From: Clostridia bacterium
GTDB taxonomy: Bacteria; Bacillota; Clostridia; Christensenellales; Aristaeellaceae
Length of the DNA stretch: 64,000 bases
Reading direction: 5' to 3'
Assembly (NCBI GenBank): GCA_017512985.1
Contig: JAFWEJ010000017.1
Location: forward strand, 62,001-126,000
Shown here: piece after piece, positions 15,043-23,944 of the stretch
Position numbering within the stretch: position 1 is the first letter of the stretch
Layout: every line of letters starts with the position of its first letter
The notes under the pieces: generated by a model
The model's database searches: none
What the model saw: the letters and a program-made list of their open reading frames with translations, nothing else
What the model was told of the DNA's origin: nothing
Made by a program: the position numbers and the translations under genes

Positions 15043-16718
15043 TTTTCGCTTCCCCACGTTTCATTCAGAAAATCATAGCGCTGTTTCAGGTAATCCTTCA
15101 GGAATTTTATGTTCGCCTCAAAGGTATTCCCCGTCTGGGCGACGGTGCTCGAGTTGGCAGGGCGCGGCCAGCGGACACGGTCCATGGCGGCCGAACTTTC
15201 AATGGCTTTCTGCCACCGGTCAATGGACTGCAGCCCTTCTTTTTCGGATTCACGCAGGCCCAGAAGAATCTCAACGTCTTCCTTTACCCGCCCGTTCCAG
15301 AGCTCCGCGACCAGGGCACGGAAATCCTCATGGCGGTACAGCGCCGGATACCAGGCGTTCCAGTCGCCTTTGGCAATCCACAGATAGGCGGGATTCAGGA
15401 CATATTTCGCGTTGCGCTGGTTGGAGGCGTAAGCGCCGAAGGTGCTGTCATAATCCCAGACAGGCCCGGCGTACAGCTTTTCGCTGACGCTGTCCGCGGG
15501 CTTGTAGAAATACTGGCTGGAGGAGTTTCCGTCATAGTTTTCGCTGATCTCTTCGATCATGTATTTCAGCGCCAGGGATTCCGCGTCCGCAATCTCCGTA
15601 TAATGCTTTCCGCTTCCCGGATCCTTTCCGTCCTTTGCCATGACCGCGTTTTCGAAGGACTGGCAGAGGGAAGAGATGTATTTCATCTGGGCGACGGAAA
15701 CATATTCCGGCGATTTGACCACGATGATGCTGCCTTTTTTTGTCGTGTAGGCGCTGGCTTCCTGCCTGTAACGGGCAGGGTAGCTTTCATATTCCACAAG
15801 GTATCCGCCGGTGATATCCTCCGGATCGGCGGGGATGTCATAGGCCTTGGAGGAGCCAGGGGAGGATTTCTTCCTGCCGGTGAACTTGTACTCGCTGAGT
15901 TCCTTCTCGTTCAGTTTTTTTGTGGCGCTTTCCAGGTTGGCGATTGCCACGCGGTCCTTGTCGATTTCCACTTTTTCGGAGAACAGGTACAGGCCGCGGT
16001 ATTCATGGTTTATGTACAATTCCGCGGGCATATGTTCGGGCGTGTATTTCAGGCCGATGTCCGCCGCCAGGTCCAGCATGATCTGGTTGCGCAGATAGGA
16101 TTTGTCCCGGTAATTGCCGGTCAGGATCCACTTTTTCGCCTTGCCCATGCCCAGGAGGTTCGTGCTTTTTTCCAGTTTGATCTGGTAATTTTTCTTTTTG
16201 AAGGTCATGGAAGAATTGCCGCGGCATTTCACATGCTCCAGCGCGCCGTCATACTGCACTTCTCCGTCCGGTCCGCGCAGGACAAGCAGCCCGGGCTCCC
16301 GGTTTTCCTTTTTCGCCTCGATCTTCTTCAGGCTGCCGCTTTCAGTGGTCACGTAAACAGCGGGCAGCCCGGCGGAACCGCGCATAACGGTCAGGGAGCC
16401 TTTCTCTTTGCCGAGCCTGAACTGGACGGTGCCGACCTTTACGATTTCCGCACTGTCGCCGGTTTTTATGTTCCGGGAGCCATAGGTGAACGAGACGCCG
16501 TCCGCCACGCCGAACTGCATGTTCTTCGTGTCCAGGTTACCGGGCAGGTACAGGGTATAGCCTTTTCCCTCATTCTTGCTGAAGGTGATCGCGTCCGCGG
16601 TCAGGGTTCCGTCCGGGGAAATCCAGGCGTCCGGGCCTCCCGCGAAGGCGCCGGCTGCCATCAGGCAGCCGAGCAGCGCGCATGCCAGCGCAAGGAAGAA
16701 ACGAGCCCGTCTGTTCAT
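15039..16718 (-). CDS. Exported CotH-family protein kinase-like protein
   Basis: A 559-residue exported protein with a signal peptide ending AFA (about residue 26). An Ig-like N-terminal region (about 30-150) is followed by the CotH domain (about 155-480). Family signatures seen are the KCRGNSS motif, KKNYQIKLEK with nucleotide-binding Lys residues, ELYINHEYRGLYLFSEKV and the metal-binding GPVWDYDSTFG. Members of this family phosphorylate spore coat proteins, but many, like this one, are secreted proteins outside sporulation. It is in the middle of the five-gene operon and overlaps both neighbours (TGATG upstream, ATGA downstream), so all are co-translated. Confidence 0.9.
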   Translation of the reverse strand: MNRRARFFLALACALLGCLMAAGAFAGGPDAWISPDGTLTADAITFSKNEGKGYTLYLPGNLDTKNMQFGVADGVSFTYGSRNIKTGDSAEIVKVGTVQFRLGKEKGSLTVMRGSAGLPAVYVTTESGSLKKIEAKKENREPGLLVLRGPDGEVQYDGALEHVKCRGNSSMTFKKKNYQIKLEKSTNLLGMGKAKKWILTGNYRDKSYLRNQIMLDLAADIGLKYTPEHMPAELYINHEYRGLYLFSEKVEIDKDRVAIANLESATKKLNEKELSEYKFTGRKKSSPGSSKAYDIPADPEDITGGYLVEYESYPARYRQEASAYTTKKGSIIVVKSPEYVSVAQMKYISSLCQSFENAVMAKDGKDPGSGKHYTEIADAESLALKYMIEEISENYDGNSSSQYFYKPADSVSEKLYAGPVWDYDSTFGAYASNQRNAKYVLNPAYLWIAKGDWNAWYPALYRHEDFRALVAELWNGRVKEDVEILLGLRESEKEGLQSIDRWQKAIESSAAMDRVRWPRPANSSTVAQTGNTFEANIKFLKDYLKQRYDFLNETWGSEK

Positions 16719-17983
16719 CAGTCAGATCCCTCCCTGACACCGATCAGCCCGCTGACGGTGCGAATGTCCTTTTTATTCACGTCTTCCGGGCGGTTGATGA
16801 TATCGTCCATAAAAATCATGCTGGTGGTGTTTCCGCCGTCCAGGTTCAGCGCTTCTACGGCGCCGAGTTCCAGCATCCTTTCCGCCAGCCAGGGCGTTGT
16901 GACGCCTACGGCGTCTTTCCGCCGGCCCAGGGCGTCAATGGCCAGGATGGTGCCGTCAGCCGTTATGCCGATGGCCATGCGCGGAGCGCGGTCGGTGGTG
17001 CGCCAGTGATTCAGGTCTTCACTGACCCGGCCGTCCTCCACCAGGATGGGACCGAACGCATAGGTGCTCACGACGCCCATATCCAGATATTCCTGCGCGG
17101 TATGCGCGTCGGATACGAAGGTTTTCATGCTCCCGTCCTCAAACTGGGCGATGATGTCCAGCGGGGGCCAGGCTTTTCCGTCCGCGGCGCGGGTCTTTTC
17201 AGACCAGATTTTACCGTTCCGGACGATGATCCCGGGTTTCTGGCTGTTCCAGACCCGGTAACCGAAGAAGTCGTCGCTGATTGCGAAAACCGCCTGCTGC
17301 TTTTCCGCAATCGTCATCGGCTTGGCAGGCTGCAGACCGGACTTGGTTGGCTTTTCCGCCGTGCTCTCGCTTAGCATGGATCCGAACCAGGCCGGCTCCC
17401 GGTAGCGGAGCGCCGCTTCCAGCCACTTATGGGGTACGGATTTGTCCACACGCTGGCGGATCTCCACGTGGATACTGCGGCTGACATAGGTCCATTCGCC
17501 GGCATTCCGGTTCGCGTAAATATACGGCTCATCCGCGTCAAGGAAGCCGTCCTCATCCAGCTGAGGCGCGTCCTTTCCGGCAGGGGAAGGCATGGCAAAA
17601 ACTGCCGGGTTGTTTCCGGCAGCCTCCGGGGTATGGCTTTGAGTGAGATCAGGAGCCTTTTTGCCGGATTTTGCTATACATTCATCTGAAAAGACAAGTT
17701 CCTGCAGTTCGGGTGTGGCAATGCCCGTCGCTTTCAGGCCGTTCTTTTTCTGAAGCTCCTTAATCCTTGCGACGGTGTTTTTGTTATAGTCGTCCCCGTA
17801 GTTTTTTGAAGAAATATAACCCAATTCGTAAAGCCGGTCCTTCAGGGCCAGAACATCCTCCCCCCGGTCGCCGGATTTCAGCTCACGGTACGCGCTTTCC
17901 GCTCCGCAGCCGAAGACCGGGAGGAATGAAAGCAGCAGAAGGACGGCCAGGAAACGGACCAGAAGCGTTTTACGAATGTTCAT
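16718..17983 (-). CDS. Exported phosphodiester glycosidase (NAGPA) with peptidoglycan-binding domain
   Basis: A 421-residue exported protein. The signal sequence ends near a Cys (LPVFGCG), so lipidation is possible. A peptidoglycan-binding type 1 domain (about 32-95: LKSGDRGEDVLALKDRLYEL, then TPELQELVF) would anchor it to the wall. The C-terminal domain (about 200-415) is of the NAGPA family that cleaves phosphodiester-linked sugars, with RMAIGITADGTILAIDALGR and the conserved ALNLDGGNTTSM. It starts two bases after the stop of the DUF4353 gene with no clear Shine-Dalgarno, so it relies on coupling. A role in remodelling phosphate-linked wall sugars is inferred. Confidence 0.9.
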   Translation of the reverse strand: MNIRKTLLVRFLAVLLLLSFLPVFGCGAESAYRELKSGDRGEDVLALKDRLYELGYISSKNYGDDYNKNTVARIKELQKKNGLKATGIATPELQELVFSDECIAKSGKKAPDLTQSHTPEAAGNNPAVFAMPSPAGKDAPQLDEDGFLDADEPYIYANRNAGEWTYVSRSIHVEIRQRVDKSVPHKWLEAALRYREPAWFGSMLSESTAEKPTKSGLQPAKPMTIAEKQQAVFAISDDFFGYRVWNSQKPGIIVRNGKIWSEKTRAADGKAWPPLDIIAQFEDGSMKTFVSDAHTAQEYLDMGVVSTYAFGPILVEDGRVSEDLNHWRTTDRAPRMAIGITADGTILAIDALGRRKDAVGVTTPWLAERMLELGAVEALNLDGGNTTSMIFMDDIINRPEDVNKKDIRTVSGLIGVREGSD

Positions 17984-17985
17984 GA

Positions 17986-18738
17986 TTATTTGCTCATCCC
18001 AAGAGAAATCTTCACATTTTCAATGGTGCAGCCGGTAACGAACTGAATGGGTTCATCCCCGCAGACGATCGTGACGATTCCGCCGCGGATGGACACATAA
18101 CCCCTGGAGGAGTCATTCTTGTTCGTGCTCTTGATGCCGTCCCGACCGGCAGTGACGGAGATTTCGCCGTCGTAGATTTCAACGCAGTCCTTTCCCTTGA
18201 TCCCGTGGCGCTTCGCTTCCACGGTGATCTTTCCGCCGTGGATTTCCAGCTCGTCCTTTGAAACAATGCCGTCCGCGGAAGCGGCGGTTACCTTCAGGCT
18301 GCCGCTTCCCTCAATGACCAGGTCGCTCTGGGAGAAGATGACGCCGTTGGGTTCCTCGTCCTCGTCGGGAGTCGCCTGCGCGCCGTTGGAGAATTCGTTC
18401 TCCGTTCCGTCCACCAGGGAGAGGACGGCCTTCGGCTTGCATTCGCCGATCAGGATGGCGGCAGCGCCGTCGGTGTGGATGGAAACGCCGTTGAGATACA
18501 GGGTCACTTTTCCTTCGGACGGGCAGTCAACCGAAAGCTGTCCGTTGGTCAGTTCACCGGAAAGCATATATTCACCGGGCGCGCTGATGATGAGCACGCC
18601 ATCCGCAAAGGCAACGCCTTCGATTTCCTTTTCCAGGCCCGCGTCGGAAAAACTGACCATTTTCATGCCGCCGTCTGCCAGGGCGGACACGGAGGAAACA
18701 AGGATCAGAGCCAGCAGGACAATCCAGAACTTTTTCAT
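17986..18738 (-). CDS. Exported carbohydrate-binding-domain protein, DUF4353 type
   Basis: A 250-residue exported protein: signal peptide (residues 1-21, ending ALA), then right-handed repeats of short strands and Gly/Asp turns. Typical phrases are GEYMLSGELTNGQL, VTLYLNGVSI, DGIVSKDELEIHGGKI and GIKGKDCVEIYDGEI. This matches DUF4353/carbohydrate-binding-domain proteins, a solenoid family often encoded beside CotH proteins. The repeat SADGIVSKDELEIHGG/RHGIKGKDCVEIYDG shows internal duplication. It is the first gene of the leftward operon, with TAGGAGG well placed before its ATG. Direct sugar binding is not demonstrated. Confidence 0.82.
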   Translation of the reverse strand: MKKFWIVLLALILVSSVSALADGGMKMVSFSDAGLEKEIEGVAFADGVLIISAPGEYMLSGELTNGQLSVDCPSEGKVTLYLNGVSIHTDGAAAILIGECKPKAVLSLVDGTENEFSNGAQATPDEDEEPNGVIFSQSDLVIEGSGSLKVTAASADGIVSKDELEIHGGKITVEAKRHGIKGKDCVEIYDGEISVTAGRDGIKSTNKNDSSRGYVSIRGGIVTIVCGDEPIQFVTGCTIENVKISLGMSK

Positions 18739-18777
18739 TACGACGACCTCCTAAACTACTGTCTACAATATATAGAA

Positions 18778-18807
18778 ATAATATATCTGTACGGGGACTG
18801 ATGTCAA
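18778..18807 (-). promoter_or_regulatory. Promoter of the five-gene envelope operon
   Basis: On the minus strand TTGACA (18802-18807), an 18-base spacer and TATTAT (18778-18783), about 40 bases before the DUF4353 start codon. It lies just beyond the mgtA stop, so the operon need not depend on mgtA read-through. Confidence 0.65.
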
Positions 18808-18814
18808 TCGGGGC

Positions 18815-21436
18815 TCACACCCACTCCTTGTTGATGCGGATATAAACGACCTTCATGATCTGCGCCAGCACGGTGTAGACCACCATCAGGCCGGCCATCC
18901 AGGCCAGGAAGGTGATGGGCATGACCGGCATGCTGAAGAGCAGCGCGACGCCGGTGAAGCCGATCAGCAGGGTGACAATGCACACGGCCAGGGTGGACAG
19001 GGTCAACTGCTTTGAAGCGCGGTCCTGGATGAAGGGGATCTTCGGCGTGCGGATCGTGTGGATAACCATGGTCTGGGAGATGACGCCGAACATGAACCAG
19101 CCGCACTGGAAGTATCCGGCGACGGATTCGTTGTTGAATTTGAAGACAAACCAGAGGACCAGGAAGCAGAGCACGTCCAGGACGGTGCTGAGCAGGCCGA
19201 AGAAGATCATGAACTTCTTGATGCCCGGGATATCCCAACGCTTCGGCTTTTCAATATAGACATCCTCGACATGGTCGAAGGGCATGCCCAGCTGGGCGAA
19301 GTCGTTCAGGAGGTTCTGGACGAGGATGTGGATCGGGAGCATCGGCAGGAAGGGAAGGAAGATGCTGGCGATCAGGACGGAGAACATGTTGCCGAAGTTG
19401 CCGCTGACGGTCATCTTCAGGTACTTGGACATGTTCGCAAAGGTGCGGCGGCCTTCGATGACGCCCTCCTCCAGGACCTGCAGGTCCTTCTCAAGGAGAA
19501 TGATATCCGCAACTTCCTTGGCGATATCCACGGCGGTGTCCACGGAGATGCCGACGTCCGACTGTTTGAGCGGCAGGCTGTCGTTGATACCGTCGCCCAT
19601 GTAGCCGACGATGTGGCCGTTGGACTGGAAGGCTTTGACGACCCGCTGCTTCTGGTAGGGGGAGAGCTTGGAGAAGATGTGGCACTTCTCACAGGCTTCT
19701 TTCAGCTGCCCGTCGTCCATTTCCTCCACCTTGGCGCCGGTGAGCGTATAGGAAGTATCGATGCCGAGGCGGCCGCAGATGGCGATGGCTACGCCTTCGT
19801 TGTCGCCGGTCAGGACGACGGTGCGTACGCCGTTCTTCTGCAGGGCGGCGATGGCGGTGCCGGCGGAGGGCTTCGGCGGATCGAGGAAGCCGATAAAGCC
19901 GATCAGGACCATATCACTTTCATCCTGCACGCCGAAGGCGTCCACGTTATGCACTTCGTTCTTCTGGGCGACGCCGATGACGCGGATGCCCTCGGCGTTG
20001 TTCTCTTCTGCGATCCGCTGTGCGCCTTCCGCCAGTTCCGGCGTGAGGGGCTTCACTTCGCCGTCGATTTCGATGAAGGAGCAGATGGAGATCATTTCCT
20101 CCACCGCACCCTTGGTGATCAGCTGGCGCTTGCCCTGCTTATCCCGAAGCACGACGCTCATGCGGCGGCGGCTGAAGTCAAAGGGGATCTCATCCTCGCG
20201 GATATAAGCTTCCTTCAGGTAGGACAGGTCTTCTTTTTCCGCGCGGTTGATGATGGCCAGGTCCATAAGGTTTTTCAGGCCGGTCTGGAAATAGCTGTTC
20301 AGGAAGCCATGACGCAGCACGCGCTTGTCCTCGCGGCCGAGGACGTCCATGTATTTTTCCAGGACGATCTCGTCCTGGGTCAGGGTGCCGGTCTTGTCCG
20401 TGCAGAAGACGTCCATTTCGCCGAAGGTCTGGATGGAGCTCAGGCGCTTTACGATGGTCTCCTTGCGGGACATGTTGATGGCGCCCTTGGCGAGGGAAGA
20501 GGTCATGATGACCGGCAGCATTTCCGGCATAATGCCGACGGCGATCGTGATGCCGAACATCAGGGACTGGAGCCAGTCGCCCTTGGTGATGAAGTTCGCG
20601 ATGAAGATGATCGGCACCATGACAGCCATGAAACCGATCAGGAGCTTGCTGATGGAGCTCAGGTTCTCCTCAAAACTGCTCTTATCCTTATAGGTATTCA
20701 GGCTCTTCGCCATGCTGCCGAAATAGGTGCTGTTTCCGGTGGCCAGGATCACGGCCTTCGCGCTGCCGGAAACGATATTGCTGCCCATAAAGCCGATGTT
20801 GTCCAGCTCGTCGATGCTGCCGCCCTCGTCGTCCGGGCCGGCGAACTTTTCGACCGGGTTGCTTTCACCGGTCAGCTGGGACTGGTCAATGAACAGGTCC
20901 TTGGACTCGATGAACCGGACGTCGCCGGGGATCATGTCGCCGGAGGCCAGCTTCACCACGTCGCCGGGGACCGCGTCCTCAATATCGATCTCCATCTCGC
21001 TGCCGTTGCGGATCACGTCGATCCGGTTGGAGATCATCTTCTGCAGCTTCTGCGCGGCGCTGTTGGACTTCTCCGACTGGACGAAGGCGATGATACCGGA
21101 GATGATGATGACCAGCACCAGCATGATGAAGGTGGCGGGGTTCGGCTCATCTGAAAGAATCACGTCCGTGAACAGGGTCACGATGGCCACGATCATCAGG
21201 ACGATGTTGAAAGGATTAATTACAGCGTCCTTGATCCGGCTCAGCAGGCTGTTCTCATTGCTGACGTCGATGATGTTTTTTCCGTATTCCTCCAGGCGTT
21301 CGGCGGCCTCCACCTGGTTCAGGCCTTCCTCTTCCGTCCGGTATTTTTCATAAAGCTGCGCGTCGTCCAGGCGGCTGACTGCGATGAGTTCGCGTTCCAC
21401 TTCCTGCGAACGGCTGACGTTCTTTGCTTCCGGCAT
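18815..21436 (-). CDS. mgtA: Magnesium-importing P-type ATPase
   Basis: An 873-residue P-type ATPase of the MgtA/MgtB group, driving Mg2+ entry. Seen in order: the cytoplasmic N-terminus, actuator domain with TGES (about residue 185), the membrane motif GIMPEMLP in TM4 (the P-type IIIB hallmark), the phosphorylation site CTDKTGTLTQDE (Asp near residue 345), the nucleotide-binding domain with KGAVEEM, the hinge GDGINDSLPLKQSDVGIS, and a six-helix C-terminal membrane region. Length is normal. It starts at 21436 behind GGGAGGGAAAAAT. The transcript leader is only about 35 bases, too short for an M-box riboswitch, so Mg2+ control would act by another route. Confidence 0.95.
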   Translation of the reverse strand: MPEAKNVSRSQEVERELIAVSRLDDAQLYEKYRTEEEGLNQVEAAERLEEYGKNIIDVSNENSLLSRIKDAVINPFNIVLMIVAIVTLFTDVILSDEPNPATFIMLVLVIIISGIIAFVQSEKSNSAAQKLQKMISNRIDVIRNGSEMEIDIEDAVPGDVVKLASGDMIPGDVRFIESKDLFIDQSQLTGESNPVEKFAGPDDEGGSIDELDNIGFMGSNIVSGSAKAVILATGNSTYFGSMAKSLNTYKDKSSFEENLSSISKLLIGFMAVMVPIIFIANFITKGDWLQSLMFGITIAVGIMPEMLPVIMTSSLAKGAINMSRKETIVKRLSSIQTFGEMDVFCTDKTGTLTQDEIVLEKYMDVLGREDKRVLRHGFLNSYFQTGLKNLMDLAIINRAEKEDLSYLKEAYIREDEIPFDFSRRRMSVVLRDKQGKRQLITKGAVEEMISICSFIEIDGEVKPLTPELAEGAQRIAEENNAEGIRVIGVAQKNEVHNVDAFGVQDESDMVLIGFIGFLDPPKPSAGTAIAALQKNGVRTVVLTGDNEGVAIAICGRLGIDTSYTLTGAKVEEMDDGQLKEACEKCHIFSKLSPYQKQRVVKAFQSNGHIVGYMGDGINDSLPLKQSDVGISVDTAVDIAKEVADIILLEKDLQVLEEGVIEGRRTFANMSKYLKMTVSGNFGNMFSVLIASIFLPFLPMLPIHILVQNLLNDFAQLGMPFDHVEDVYIEKPKRWDIPGIKKFMIFFGLLSTVLDVLCFLVLWFVFKFNNESVAGYFQCGWFMFGVISQTMVIHTIRTPKIPFIQDRASKQLTLSTLAVCIVTLLIGFTGVALLFSMPVMPITFLAWMAGLMVVYTVLAQIMKVVYIRINKEWV

Positions 21437-21476
21437 ATTTTTCCCTCCCGCGGAAATAGCGTTTCAATCCGATAAA

Positions 21477-21504
21477 AGTATAAGGCAAATCCTGTGCCTG
21501 TCAA
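21477..21504 (-). promoter_or_regulatory. Promoter of mgtA
   Basis: On the minus strand TTGACA (21499-21504), a 16-base spacer and TATACT (21477-21482). It predicts transcription starting about 35 bases before the mgtA ATG. Confidence 0.7.
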
Positions 21505-21526
21505 TGAAAAGATGACACGGGCAAAG

Positions 21527-21555
21527 TGGACAAAGACCCTGAAAACAGGTACAAT
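21527..21555 (+). promoter_or_regulatory. Promoter of the L,D-transpeptidase gene
   Basis: TGGACA, a 17-base spacer and TACAAT, ending about 33 bases before the ATG at 21589; divergent from the mgtA promoter. Confidence 0.6.
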
Positions 21556-21588
21556 ACCGGCAAAGGAAAACAGGAGGATTATCGGGCA

Positions 21589-22986
21589 ATGAAAAAGGCC
21601 GCGGCCATGCTGGCCATTATGCTGCTGTTCCTGGCGGGGACAGCGTGCGCATTCGCAGTCGAACTGCAGGCGGGGACGATCCGCGCATATGAAAAGAACG
21701 ACCTGACCGTCTGTTCCGACGAAGGCGGCCGCCTGACGATCGAGGCGTGGTACGGAACGCTGCCGCTGAAAAATCCGGTAACGGACCTGGATATCGACGC
21801 AGGAACCGTCAGGATCCCGTGGGACGGGCTGAGCTATGGCGGAGAGCCGGTCCAGAGCGGGAAGGTCAGGCTGCGCGCGACACTGACCGGTTCGGACCGG
21901 ACGGTGGAACAGGCGGAGATTATGACGAACGCGGTCAACCCGGTTCCGGCAGCAGTCTGCTGCCTGCCGGCGGCGGAGCGGTTTTATCCGGACGGGAAGC
22001 ACCCGCTGAAGATTGAGATCGGCCTGTCTGCCGGAGGGACCTGGGAGGCAACCGCCGAGCGGGCGGACGGCACGGAAGGCCCGGTATGGCGGGCGAAGGG
22101 GCAGAGCGACGGAAAGTATCCCGTGGTGCTGAAGTGGAACGGCATGCTCCGGGCCGGGGTGAGGTGCGAACCCGGAGAGTATGTGATCTCCGTTTGGACG
22201 AAAGCCCTCCCGGACCAGGTCTGCACTGCCGCGGTCACGCTGCTGGCGGAGCGGGAACCCGACCTGGAACCGGCGGTGACGGGCAGCCTGATTCCGGCGG
22301 ACCTTTCCGACGACGCGGCGGTATGGGAAGCCCTGACCGCGCCGGTTACCGTCGGGAACGGCGTGGAAGGCAGCGGCCTCATCATCATGGAGAACAAGGG
22401 CGGCCGGTCGGGCAGGGCAGGCGCGGTGGACGGCCGGACGTGCGGGCTTGCCGTGCTGGAACTGACCGAAGACGGATGGGCAAAAATCGGCGCGTGGCGC
22501 CAGAAGGACGGGCGGTATATCGAGGGCTGGGTCAGGGCGGAACAGCTCCGGGTGATCCGGCCGAACACCCGGTACGGCGCCGTGGTCGACAAGAGAACGC
22601 AGACCATGACGGTCTATGAGGACGGAAGGAAGATCGGGACGCTCCTGGTATCCACCGGATACACAACCGGGGAGGACCGCAGCGCGGACACCCACAGCGG
22701 CGTGTACCTGATGGGGACCCGGATGGAAGCTTTTTCACAGAGCAATCACAGATACAGCTATCCGGTCCGGATCGACGCGTCGAACCTGATCCATTCAACA
22801 GGCTATTCGGTAAAAAACAACATAAGGAATTATGATGAAGAGATTGCCAGCCTGGGCACCAAAGCCAGCCACGGCTGCATCCGCATGGATCCGCGGACGA
22901 CGGAGGAAAACGGCGGCATCAACGCATGGTGGGTCTGGACGCATATGGGGCACGACACCAAGATCATCGTCATACCGGACGAGTAA
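21589..22986 (+). CDS. Exported L,D-transpeptidase (YkuD domain)
   Basis: A 465-residue exported enzyme that would make 3-3 cross-links in peptidoglycan or attach proteins to it. Signal peptide 1-21 (AMLAIMLLFLAGTACAFA). Two beta-sandwich modules follow (about 22-110 and 130-225, the second with WNGMLRAGVRCEPGEY like a FlgD-type Ig domain), then an SH3-like stretch (about 255-325) and the YkuD domain (about 325-465). The catalytic motif SHGCIRMDP places the Cys near residue 428, with the upstream His in SNLIHSTGYS. ATG 21589 is chosen because CAGGAGG precedes it and the signal peptide begins there. It is transcribed away from mgtA. Confidence 0.92.
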   Translation: MKKAAAMLAIMLLFLAGTACAFAVELQAGTIRAYEKNDLTVCSDEGGRLTIEAWYGTLPLKNPVTDLDIDAGTVRIPWDGLSYGGEPVQSGKVRLRATLTGSDRTVEQAEIMTNAVNPVPAAVCCLPAAERFYPDGKHPLKIEIGLSAGGTWEATAERADGTEGPVWRAKGQSDGKYPVVLKWNGMLRAGVRCEPGEYVISVWTKALPDQVCTAAVTLLAEREPDLEPAVTGSLIPADLSDDAAVWEALTAPVTVGNGVEGSGLIIMENKGGRSGRAGAVDGRTCGLAVLELTEDGWAKIGAWRQKDGRYIEGWVRAEQLRVIRPNTRYGAVVDKRTQTMTVYEDGRKIGTLLVSTGYTTGEDRSADTHSGVYLMGTRMEAFSQSNHRYSYPVRIDASNLIHSTGYSVKNNIRNYDEEIASLGTKASHGCIRMDPRTTEENGGINAWWVWTHMGHDTKIIVIPDE

Positions 22987-22989
22987 CCC

Positions 22990-23018
22990 TTGTCCATTCC
23001 GCGGTGAACGTGTATAAT
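22990..23018 (+). promoter_or_regulatory. Promoter of the sensor-like membrane protein gene
   Basis: TTGTCC, a 17-base spacer and consensus TATAAT, directly after the L,D-transpeptidase stop and 47 bases before the next start codon. Confidence 0.65.
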
Positions 23019-23065
23019 ACAAGTTACATGATATGATCAACTGAATACGGAACGGGGGCACAGAA

Positions 23066-23944
23066 ATGAAGAAGAACCGGAAGGCCAACAACGAAGGGAT
23101 CTCCCTGCACGTCGTGCATATCGCCATGGTTGTGTGCGCGGTCATTATTTCGCTGCTGCTGGTCTTTTCCACCTACCAGTCTTCAAACGTGTTCACGGCG
23201 CTGAACAAGGCAACGGGCAATTATATCGTCCGGCAGGCTGCGGCCCATGAGCTGATGGAAGCGTCGGACTACCTGACGGAAATGGTGCAGCGTTTCACCA
23301 TGGAAGGGGAAACGCAGTACCTGGACAATTATTTTGAGGAAGCGTTCACCTCCAAACGCCGGGAGGCCGCCATTACCAGCATGTCCGAAAGCGAGGCGGA
23401 AAGCGTTCTTGTGGAGCAGCTGCAGAAGGCGATGGACGAATCCACCTCCCTGATGTACCGAGAGTATTACGCGATGAAGCTGGTGATTGAGGCAAAGGAA
23501 ATCCGGAACTATCCGGAAACGCTCCGCGCGATCGAACTGAAGGACGAAGACACCTTCCGTTCCGCGGACGACAAGATGGAACTGGCCCAGGAGATGGTAC
23601 TGGGCACCGAATACTATTCCCGGAAGGAAATCATCCGCACAAACCTGAAGGCCAGCCTGCAGACGCTGGACAAGCTGATGAACGCCACCCGCCAGAACAC
23701 CACGGCAGAGCTGAACAAAGAGCTGACGATCGTCCGCGTGGTGATCATCGTGCTGACGCTGGTGATCCTGTTCCTGATTTACCTGACAGCCCGCCTTGGC
23801 ACGATGCCGCTGATCAACGCCCAGAAGCAGGCGGAGGCCGGCAATCCGATCTCTGTGACCGGCGCGAAGGAATTCCGGTATATGGCGAAGCATTACAACA
23901 AAATGCATGACAAACTGTACGGAAACAAGGAGGATGCCCGGTGA
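23066..23944 (+). CDS. Membrane protein resembling a chemoreceptor-type sensor without output domain
   Basis: A 292-residue protein. The first membrane segment (about residues 16-38) is followed by an extracellular region of about 190 residues that is nearly all helical and acidic, like a four-helix-bundle ligand domain. A second membrane segment (about 225-247) leads to a short cytoplasmic tail of about 45 residues (LGTMPLINAQKQAEAGNPIS) that resembles a HAMP start. No methyl-accepting, kinase, GGDEF or phosphatase domain follows: the stop is at 23944, overlapping the hydrolase start. It may act through a partner protein or be a truncated receptor. Confidence 0.7.
   Translation: MKKNRKANNEGISLHVVHIAMVVCAVIISLLLVFSTYQSSNVFTALNKATGNYIVRQAAAHELMEASDYLTEMVQRFTMEGETQYLDNYFEEAFTSKRREAAITSMSESEAESVLVEQLQKAMDESTSLMYREYYAMKLVIEAKEIRNYPETLRAIELKDEDTFRSADDKMELAQEMVLGTEYYSRKEIIRTNLKASLQTLDKLMNATRQNTTAELNKELTIVRVVIIVLTLVILFLIYLTARLGTMPLINAQKQAEAGNPISVTGAKEFRYMAKHYNKMHDKLYGNKEDAR

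Noticed and set aside
15006..17009. Long rightward open frame (667 codons) opposite the CotH and phosphodiester glycosidase genes
   Set aside because: It is antisense to genes with clear family motifs and signal peptides. Its product is low in sequence variety and rich in Val, Phe, Gly and Asp, as expected from a shadow frame in GC-rich DNA.
19058..21154. Long rightward open frame (698 codons) opposite mgtA
   Set aside because: Antisense to an unmistakable P-type ATPase. The product is an Asp/Glu/His/Val-rich shadow with no start signal.
21437..21588. M-box magnesium riboswitch before mgtA
   Set aside because: The best promoter leaves only about 35 bases of leader, and the gap to the divergent gene is 152 bp in total. 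There is no room for the ~160-nt fold.
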